Source of the DNA: CAYPEZ01 sp964409985
GTDB taxonomy: Bacteria; Patescibacteriota; Minisyncoccia; Phycocordibacterales; UBA6899
Assembly: GCA_964409985.1 (NCBI GenBank)
Contig: CAYPEZ010000031.1
Coordinates: 1 to 10,962 of the forward strand
Direction: 5' to 3'
DNA: 10,962 nucleotides
The position numbers and the translations under genes were made by a program. The notes below the pieces were generated by a model. That model ran no database searches, had not been told where the DNA came from, and saw only the letters and a program-made list of their open reading frames with translations. Shown here piece after piece: positions 6,501 to 10,962 of the stretch (positions within the stretch are counted from its first letter, which is position 1; the number at the start of each line of letters is the position of its first letter).

Positions 6501-8615
6501 ATACACCTGGAGATATGTTGCCGTTGCAACAGAGAGCTGCCCTTCCCACGTAAGTGTCAGAGGATCCGTGGTATTGAGGTGCGTGAGCCTTGAAAGATAC
6601 GCCATTCGGACATTTGCACTTCCCTCAAGACTGTCGCGAAGATCGTCGCTTGTCTGCACTCTCTCATACCCCTTGTTATCTAGGAGTTTTCTGAGAGTGC
6701 TCGAGGAATTCATGTTTGCTGTCTCACCAGAAGACGCGCAATCGATTGAATTACATTTAGTGATGAGAATCTCATTTGTCCCGGAGTTACTATTTTGACT
6801 CATCACAATAGGATTTCCATCAACCCCAATCGCCATCACAGGGGTCTTCCCAGCATTTGCTCGACTATCGAGCAGCATATCTGAAGTCGACGAGCAGGCA
6901 GAATCATAACAACGGAAGAATCTTAAAGTATTATCCCATCCATTCTGATGGACAATGACAGGATTCCCATCGATCCCCATATTGATAAATGTAGAATTTC
7001 CTGATCCCTCAAAAGAGGTTAATAAATCGTCTGAATACGAACTGCACGATCGATTTGCACATCGAATGAGTCGGAGATCTCCATTTGTTTGATCGGAAAA
7101 TGCGATAAGTTGATTGCCGTCAAACCCGGTAATCACCGAGTTCCCTGCTCCAACATCATTTGTCGTAGAAAGATCAGCACTTGTGTTGGTATTACAAAAG
7201 TTATCCAAGCATCGATGGACTCGAAGATTGTCTGAAGCCGCAACGTAAGGTGCAGTTCTCTGATAATTCGGCACAAACGGACGGCCAACATCATCAAGTG
7301 TCGGACTTGCAGCACTTCCACGGTAGTCATCTGTATCAATAATTGTGGATGTCCATGAAGTACACGAACTATCGGAACACCGTGTGGCATAAAAGTCTGG
7401 ACCCCCGTCAAAATGAAACATCATTGGGAGCCCATCAGCACCCACAACGAGGCCAGGGTCTCCACCTGCAGTCCATGAACCAATTCCTTCCCCGTCAAGA
7501 ATACCGCTCGTGGTAGCTGAACATGAAAAATTCGTACAGTGCGTATAGAGGAGGTTGTAATTATCATAATCAGAATGTGCAATAGAAATATATCCATCCC
7601 CCACGACACCAACAGATGTCAGCCAACCTATGTTTTTTGTGGAGTCTCTCCAAAGAGTACTCGTCGCAGTATTCATACACACCGTATCCGTGCACCGAAA
7701 CGCACGCAAGGGATATCCTGAGAAACCAGGCTCAGAACCTTCGTGTACAACAAAAGGATTTCCATCGTTCCCTATAAGGATAGAAGGACTCCACCCTGGA
7801 TCACCATAGTTCTCTGACTTCGTTGTTGTGATTCCTCGTGCCTCTTTAGAAATTTGCGCCACCCCCACATCTGATGCTTGCATAGAGAATGTTGGATAGA
7901 CAGAGTAGGAATCGAGGGTTTGTGTAGTGCTTCCTGTCACCAATCTCAGACGGTAAGTTTTTCCCGGAAGAGCTCCTGAAGTTTCAATAGCAAACATGAA
8001 TTCTGTACATGATGAGGGATTGATGGAAACAGGAGTTGTTGTACCAATAGCTACGGCAAATCGTCCTGGACTATATGTGTATCCAGAGGAGCAGCTAGAT
8101 GTCACCTTAATTGATGGAAGAGGTGGAGAACCCCAACTTGAATAAATAGCCCCCCGATCTGAAAGAGCAGGATGAATTTGTGTTGTTGTTGAAAGATCGC
8201 TCCAAACATTGGGATTATCAGTATTGTTCTCCCACTGCAGACGATATGTGGTTGTTGCTGCGCCTGCGCCGGAGTTATCTACCTGAATGCGTACATTCAT
8301 ACGTTCTCCTTTACGGACATTTGATATCGCAGTGCTAGTAGCAGACCCTGTGCGGATCGTTCCAGAATTTACATCGCTTCCATCATCATGATAGAACGCA
8401 TATTGACGCTGTGTGAGCGTTGACCCTGTTGGCCCAGCAATAACGTACCCAACTCCAAAAAGAAATAGTGTTACCGCAGTAACAAGAGTGACTCTTTCTC
8501 TTAAGGAGAATCCCTTCCATTTCAAACGAAGAACATTAATCGTAACGTCCCTCCCTTCATAGAGGGTGTGTTGAGATGCACGTTCTTCGCGTTTGAGTTG
8601 TTCTAATTCATTCAT
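3522..8615 (-). CDS. Giant membrane-anchored surface protein with two seven-repeat propellers (1697 aa)
   Basis: No function can be assigned; adhesion or ligand binding outside the cell is my inference. Layout: polar, charged N-terminus (1-40); one membrane helix (about 41-60); DDG domain 1 (67-245, RQYAFYHDDGSD); seven propeller-type repeats (277-636); WEGQ domain 1 (637-770). DDG domain 2 (774-952), seven more repeats (985-1327) and WEGQ domain 2 (1328-1464) follow, then a diverged DDG domain 3 (1470-1640, YRWRNDDG) and a Gly/Ser-rich tail (about 1645-1697). Each repeat has a G-x-D-G-N/Y-P turn and a C-x4-C pair. I count 34 Cys, all paired: 28 in the repeats and two in each DDG domain, which suggests disulfides. 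There is no LPXTG-like anchor, so the N-terminal helix is the likely tether. The start overlaps the previous stop as ATGA. The DDG and WEGQ modules are ones I recall from other Patescibacteria surface proteins. Confidence 0.9.
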   Translation of the reverse strand: MNELEQLKREERASQHTLYEGRDVTINVLRLKWKGFSLRERVTLVTAVTLFLFGVGYVIAGPTGSTLTQRQYAFYHDDGSDVNSGTIRTGSATSTAISNVRKGERMNVRIQVDNSGAGAATTTYRLQWENNTDNPNVWSDLSTTTQIHPALSDRGAIYSSWGSPPLPSIKVTSSCSSGYTYSPGRFAVAIGTTTPVSINPSSCTEFMFAIETSGALPGKTYRLRLVTGSTTQTLDSYSVYPTFSMQASDVGVAQISKEARGITTTKSENYGDPGWSPSILIGNDGNPFVVHEGSEPGFSGYPLRAFRCTDTVCMNTATSTLWRDSTKNIGWLTSVGVVGDGYISIAHSDYDNYNLLYTHCTNFSCSATTSGILDGEGIGSWTAGGDPGLVVGADGLPMMFHFDGGPDFYATRCSDSSCTSWTSTIIDTDDYRGSAASPTLDDVGRPFVPNYQRTAPYVAASDNLRVHRCLDNFCNTNTSADLSTTNDVGAGNSVITGFDGNQLIAFSDQTNGDLRLIRCANRSCSSYSDDLLTSFEGSGNSTFINMGIDGNPVIVHQNGWDNTLRFFRCYDSACSSTSDMLLDSRANAGKTPVMAIGVDGNPIVMSQNSNSGTNEILITKCNSIDCASSGETANMNSSSTLRKLLDNKGYERVQTSDDLRDSLEGSANVRMAYLSRLTHLNTTDPLTLTWEGQLSVATATYLQVYNQASSRWDGVATNTSPTANTDFTLATTITNVSNYFDGTGVIAARVITGTTTVGTVMRTDLFTVETPENVTQRQYGFYTDDGSDLNTHTLRAGSSTSSPISSVKIGERMNLRIQVDNAGQATSTGAWVLQYENNTDSPNTWVDVGTTTEIRVSLSERTAMRARWGSPPLPSRKLTTTCNASATYISGRSVVAEATSSAVSIGGSQCTEFQYAIETSGALVGKTYRFRLIRAYPTRSVLDTYSAYPTLTTVSSMNDVLKISKEARGATSTFSIEGRYTVGSMTALTIGIDGNPFAAFYDYTNFTIRSLVCSDAVCTATSGAAIDQASTDKENVPAWPQIALGSNGYPTIGHFRNSSMRLIRCLNGGCTSTSSLIMYVGGSADASLVLGGDGFTRTPLLAGSDDLYYAECLDSSCVATTSRILETTNIVGYGNTMMLGVNGNPFIAHLDISTSDLRLTKCSNANCTVTNSLYLETANNIGEDPSGILGLDGNPMYVHQDATNLDLRYLRCSDIGCTGTSGVLLEGNGSVGVESEIALGVDGYPVVVHQDLVNRDLRFIRCNNTSCTSTSGGMLYGTNDVGWEPEISIGVDGYPIMIHESYTDKNLYFTKCNSLDCGFIRSNMILPTSSTTDLRFYLDNDEYTKVGTSDDSRDSIVGGANTTIAYQGRMTHGNNSDSFTVSWEGQLSVATSTFLQLYNRTAGKWETVATNTSPTPNTDFTLSALISTGVSTYIDPAGNLSLRAVTGTTTQATTMRTDLFSVTIASPSIDLLRYRWRNDDGIETTASAAAGESTSLTTGTYKGDRKRLRIQLNNAGGSAASSYRYRLEVSSSTCTVWVPVPTDSTLSLQHWVMDYSQYVPDGAVTTNVASLLTDPVGTFSAGLVTVASSTSASLTILRDYYSEIEYSVRSTQYVSPGTTYCFRVTNDGSTTYFTYTVQPQIVVSGEQRPVAGGGSTESDGGGTPHGGGTAGSGTGGESGGSGSSHGGGSSKGGGAIE
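3525..3683 (-). repeat. Gly/Ser-rich C-terminal tail
   Basis: The last ~53 codons of the propeller gene encode a low-complexity tail of GGG, GSG and GGS runs interspersed with His, Glu, Asp and Thr, ending in Ala-Ile-Glu. It has no hydrophobic helix, LPXTG or other sorting motif. A flexible linker or exposed end is likely; its purpose is unknown. Confidence 0.7.
4635..5663 (-). repeat. Propeller B: seven C-x4-C repeats, last four exactly 150 bp apart
   Basis: Residues 985-1327 hold seven repeats. The first Cys of each pair lies at 1013, 1065, 1112, 1162, 1212, 1262 and 1312, so the last five Cys pairs sit at a constant 50-residue (150-bp) step. Typical units read LGLDGNPMYVHQD, then LDLRYLRCSDIGCTGTSG, then VG. 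I recall related repeats (DLK-x-x-x-C, DGLPVISYYD) from many bacterial surface proteins. Seven units of ~50 residues with a G-x-D-G turn would suit a seven-bladed beta-propeller. Confidence 0.8.
6708..7787 (-). repeat. Propeller A: seven C-x4-C repeats
   Basis: Residues 277-636 hold seven repeats with first cysteines at 308, 360, 413, 469, 519, 569 and 621, giving steps of 50 to 56 residues. The units are less regular than in propeller B: the fourth (SPTLDDVGRPF) and fifth (GFDGNQLIAF) lack the full D-G-N-P turn. All seven keep the C-x4-C pair (for example RCTDTVC, HCTNFSC, RCSDSSC). The count of seven matches propeller B, which supports a closed seven-bladed fold instead of an open solenoid. 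Confidence 0.75.
8612..8615 (-). promoter_or_regulatory. ATGA stop/start overlap (translational coupling)
   Basis: The TGA stop of the fibre-like gene and the ATG of the propeller gene share bases in ATGA. The bases before the ATG (CATCAACACC) contain no Shine-Dalgarno-like run, so the second protein is probably made by ribosomes that have just finished the first. This would tie the amounts of the two surface proteins together. Confidence 0.75.
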
Positions 8616-10962
8616 GGTGTTGATGTTTCTGGAGCTGGGGTTCCCTGATTGTCAGTGATTGGAGGTTCTTGAGTCGTAGGTGTTCCTGAGGGCTGTGTTG
8701 TCGGAATATCAGAAACATTCTGAGGGTCAGAGGTGGTCGCACCTGTATCACTTGGAGGTATCAATTCCTCTGGCGATGATGTTCCAGACCCACTAGTGGT
8801 GGTTTCGGTTGATGTGCTGGTGGTGTCAGTAGATATGGTCGACCCTTGTGGTGGCTCAGAAAGAGGTGTGACTCCAGTCGCTTGAAGTAATGCATTGAGT
8901 TTATCACCATCGATGCACGTATTCCCTATACAAATTTGATCTGTATGAACAATTTCCGCATCAATGCGTCGAGCTTTAATATTCCCCTCAGAATCAATAT
9001 ACCAAGCATCTCCAACACCACGAATCTCAGCAACATTGAAGATTCCATTCCCTTCGAGAGAAAGTCCTTTCTTGAGGAGCACCCGCGTTCCCTCTGCGTT
9101 TTCTCCCCATGTGTCGATAGAAAGACCAGGGAAAATATTCGTATCTCCAGCAACATGTTCGAGTGGGTCGACTTCAAGCTTAATAAACATGAGAATCTTT
9201 CCAACATTCACCGTCTTTCCCTCAGTCGTCGTGGTTGCGATGGCGGGTTTTTGATCTGGAGGGATACTAATGATTTTCACTTGGGACGAACACTCTGCTT
9301 CTGTTGATGGAAGAACTTTTTGAGGCACACTATCTCCATCTTGCTCGCTCCCCAATCCACCACCAAGCCGAGTTCCATCTCGAGTTTGAGCTGGTGCACA
9401 CGTGGTTGTCGTCGTGGCAAGCTCTACTGTCTCAACATCAATCGTGGAGGTTGAGTAATACCGAGTTCCATCAAAGGATTCGAGGGCGATACCTACCATG
9501 GTAGATCGTGTCGACGTGCTCTTCATTCCAATACCTGGAACACTTGATAGGACAATGCGGTCACCGATCTGAATTGGCCCATGTTCATCTGAAATAAGGA
9601 CGGGCACACGACCAGAAAGTCCGATTGGATAGCGTGGAATGGGTGATGACTTTTCGTCGTCGGTACCCAAGGAAAGTCCTGGGTGCGTGGAAACAACACC
9701 GAGAATTGGCTGCCCACTTGTTGAAGCGCGTCCCACTTCTATGCCGCCTTTTGCATACACGATTTCACCTGGCTGTAATTCCTCTGTAGACAAGTATGCT
9801 TCTGCGAGGTCTGCGTTCCCTGTCGTATAAGAAACAGCACTGATGCGTCCTGATGTTGATGCAACACAAGAACCATCATTATCAACACAAAGACCACCAA
9901 ATCCTATCTGAAGACCAGCCTGGGTGACCGTTTGATTCACTTGCCCGATAGTGGTCGTTCCACCATAGGTAACCTTAAAGCGTGAGTTATCGTTGACCTG
10001 AAGATCAAGGAAGTTACCAGTGAATGACCCTCCTCCTTTCCCAAAATTCATAAGAAGGCCTGTTCCTGAAAATGCAGAAGTTTCTTGGAAGAATTGAGCC
10101 ACGGATGAAGCGGTTGTGAGAGAGCTTGAATACAATCGGAGCACATCACCAAGGGTTGTCCCTGTGGATTCGCCATAGAGAGCTGCAGGGGTTGAGCTTC
10201 CTCCCGCAAGACCGCTCGTAAACCCAGCAACACCAAACGTCGCACCAGTACCACGGATGGCTGTGTTCCGGCCCCATGTATTCGATCCTCCGTTTGCAAT
10301 CACTTCAAGACCAATCACATTGTTCGAAAGAACAGTATTGTCGTTCATACGCACGAGTGTTCCCACTGCCGTATTCGTTGCTGTTGGAGCATTCAGCACG
10401 ACAAAACGATTACCTACCTGCGTTGTATTATTGACAGTAGGTGCAAATGAATAAATACCGTGCACCCCAGCAATAGCATTATTTGACCCGGTGTCATTGG
10501 TTAATGACTGATCAATAAAGAGGCGAGCAAGTGAAGAAGGCGAACTTGTTCCAATCCCAACGAATCCACGTTGATTAATGCCACCAACATAAATAGACGG
10601 CGAGGTGCTCGCTGGGTTACCAATCATGAATGCTGGCGTAGATGTTGGTGTTGTAATAGATAATTTTGCAAACGGAGTTGATGTTCCACCTATCCCTACA
10701 TTCCCTCCATTGAGTGCAAGGGTTGTCGTCCCAAACGTAGAAAGTCTTCCTGTCGTTGCCGTTTGTCCCACAAACAAGCTTGATGATGACGCAAGTCCTG
10801 TGGCAGTAAGATTGGTTGCTGTTGCTGTTCCTGCGATCACGCCATTGCGTGCGATGTAGAGGTCGGTGGTGGTCACACCACGAGAGACCACAAGATTTGT
10901 GGTGGATGCGGTACCAGTGGCAATGAGATTGGTTGCTGTTGCAGATCCTGCAGTGAAGAAGT
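8612..10962 (-). CDS. Fibre-like surface protein with Peptidase_G2-like region (5' end missing)
   Basis: The frame stays open to the right edge, so the start is outside the window; at least 782 residues are visible. A GTG at 10891 lies inside a repeat and is not a credible start. Counting from that GTG: ATATNL-type 39-residue repeats up to about 40; two VGIG motifs (65-68, 111-114) like those of phage tail fibres and S74-type proteins; a Gly/Thr/Asn-rich, probably beta-rich stretch (130-340). Then comes a region from GNADLAEAY (358-366) through ISDEHGPIQIGDRIVLS to VGIALESFDG (466-475), resembling the Peptidase_G2 autocleavage/neck-appendage family. The C-terminal part contains CIGNTC (654-659) and a Ser/Thr/Pro-rich tail (676-759). 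I see no membrane helix in the visible part. It overlaps the propeller gene by four bases, so the two probably act together at the cell surface. Family assignments are from memory. Confidence 0.85.
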   Translation of the reverse strand, partial: FFTAGSATATNLIATGTASTTNLVVSRGVTTTDLYIARNGVIAGTATATNLTATGLASSSSLFVGQTATTGRLSTFGTTTLALNGGNVGIGGTSTPFAKLSITTPTSTPAFMIGNPASTSPSIYVGGINQRGFVGIGTSSPSSLARLFIDQSLTNDTGSNNAIAGVHGIYSFAPTVNNTTQVGNRFVVLNAPTATNTAVGTLVRMNDNTVLSNNVIGLEVIANGGSNTWGRNTAIRGTGATFGVAGFTSGLAGGSSTPAALYGESTGTTLGDVLRLYSSSLTTASSVAQFFQETSAFSGTGLLMNFGKGGGSFTGNFLDLQVNDNSRFKVTYGGTTTIGQVNQTVTQAGLQIGFGGLCVDNDGSCVASTSGRISAVSYTTGNADLAEAYLSTEELQPGEIVYAKGGIEVGRASTSGQPILGVVSTHPGLSLGTDDEKSSPIPRYPIGLSGRVPVLISDEHGPIQIGDRIVLSSVPGIGMKSTSTRSTMVGIALESFDGTRYYSTSTIDVETVELATTTTTCAPAQTRDGTRLGGGLGSEQDGDSVPQKVLPSTEAECSSQVKIISIPPDQKPAIATTTTEGKTVNVGKILMFIKLEVDPLEHVAGDTNIFPGLSIDTWGENAEGTRVLLKKGLSLEGNGIFNVAEIRGVGDAWYIDSEGNIKARRIDAEIVHTDQICIGNTCIDGDKLNALLQATGVTPLSEPPQGSTISTDTTSTSTETTTSGSGTSSPEELIPPSDTGATTSDPQNVSDIPTTQPSGTPTTQEPPITDNQGTPAPETSTP
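9452..9859 (-). other. Peptidase_G2-like / intramolecular chaperone-like region
   Basis: This codes for residues ~345-480 of the fibre-like protein (counted from the GTG at 10891). The sequence runs GNADLAEAY, LQPGEIVYA, ILGVVSTHPGLSLGT, YPIGLSGRVPVLIS, IQIGDRIVLSS, GIGMKSTS, MVGIALESFDG. This order of short strands (DLAE, PGD/E-x-V, GVVS-x-P, P-x-x-L-x-G-R-V-P-V, G-D-x-x, G-x-A-L-E) is what I recall for Peptidase_G2-like domains in tail-appendage and bacterial surface proteins. Whether it still cuts itself cannot be judged by eye. Confidence 0.55.
10811..10962 (-). repeat. 117-bp direct repeat encoding ATATNL units
   Basis: The 15-base sequence ATTGGTTGCTGTTGC occurs at 10811 and again at 10928, exactly 117 bp apart. 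On the minus strand these encode ATATNL-x-ATG-x-AS units 39 residues apart. The intervening stretch (NLVVSRGVTTTDLYIARNGV) has the same alternating Thr/small-residue pattern. The repeat array continues past the right edge, so its size is unknown. Confidence 0.7.

Larger units (their letters stand above)
4224..8417 (-). repeat. Tandem duplication of a ~700-codon module
   Basis: Module A (residues 67-770, bases 6306-8417) and module B (774-1464, bases 4224-6296) have the same order: DDG domain, a short K/Q-ISKEARG linker, seven propeller repeats, WEGQ domain. TQRQY recurs at an offset of 707 residues. Matching landmarks include KGERMN/IGERMN, WGSPPLPS, CTEF, ETSGAL, ISKEARG, WEGQLSVAT, NTSPT and MRTDLF. 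The modules have clearly diverged, so the duplication is old rather than an assembly artefact. A third, more diverged DDG domain (1470-1640) follows without its own propeller. Confidence 0.85.

Noticed and set aside
4135..6798. Plus-strand open frames opposite the propeller gene (for example 4135-4503, 5866-6165, 6568-6798)
   Set aside because: The minus-strand frame is intact over 1697 codons with regular repeats; the opposite frames are short and their content follows the repeat pattern.
4635..7787. Regular ~150-bp periodicity considered as a CRISPR or non-coding satellite array
   Set aside because: The period is that of protein repeats in an intact frame; the units are diverged at DNA level, with no identical short repeats and unique spacers.
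8926..9307. Overlapping open frames on both strands opposite or within the fibre-like gene
   Set aside because: They are out of frame with the well-supported long coding region and show no domain, signal or start-site support.
10889..10891. GTG as the start of the fibre-like protein
   Set aside because: The reading frame is open upstream to the window edge and the same ATATNL repeat pattern continues there, so the true start lies outside.

Overview
The window reads as a chromosomal fragment of a Candidate Phyla Radiation (Patescibacteria) bacterium, most likely of the Paceibacteria/Parcubacteria type. This is inferred from the kinds of protein present and not from a search. The clues are small, separate SecD and SecF; a 151-residue single-pass membrane protein whose C-terminal domain I recall from many Patescibacteria; and two huge Ser/Thr-rich surface proteins built from modules I associate with this group (a DDG domain, propeller blades carrying Cys-x4-Cys, and VGIG fibre repeats). 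Every supported gene lies on the minus strand, so the window is described from right to left.

Right part (10962 to 3522): two adjoining surface-protein genes whose stop and start codons overlap as ATGA. The upstream gene is cut by the window edge. It encodes a fibre-like protein with 39-residue ATATNL repeats, VGIG motifs, a region resembling the Peptidase_G2/neck-appendage family, and a long Ser/Thr/Pro tail. The downstream gene encodes a 1697-residue membrane-anchored protein. It is an internal duplication of a ~700-residue unit (DDG domain, seven-repeat probable beta-propeller, WEGQ domain), followed by a third DDG domain and a Gly-rich tail. I count 34 cysteines in it and all fall into regular pairs.

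Middle (3473 to 617): the 151-residue membrane protein, a possible terminator, a good sigma70-type promoter only a few bases from the secD start, then secD and secF six bases apart. SecDF uses the proton gradient to help pull secreted proteins out of the Sec channel. The large surface proteins next door would need Sec export, but I see no specific link.

Left part (616 to 1): a strong hairpin, a 74-residue acidic protein of unknown function, then a well-formed promoter (TTGACC-16-TATAAT with a GC-rich discriminator). It drives a ~180-base structured leader that ends at the first bases of a 16S rRNA gene, recognised by the AGAGTTTGATC signature and its helix-1 pairing. The window therefore ends just inside the start of an rRNA operon.

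The plus strand carries no gene I can support. Its open frames are antisense shadows of the genes above. I see no CRISPR array, tRNA, insertion sequence or other mobile element.
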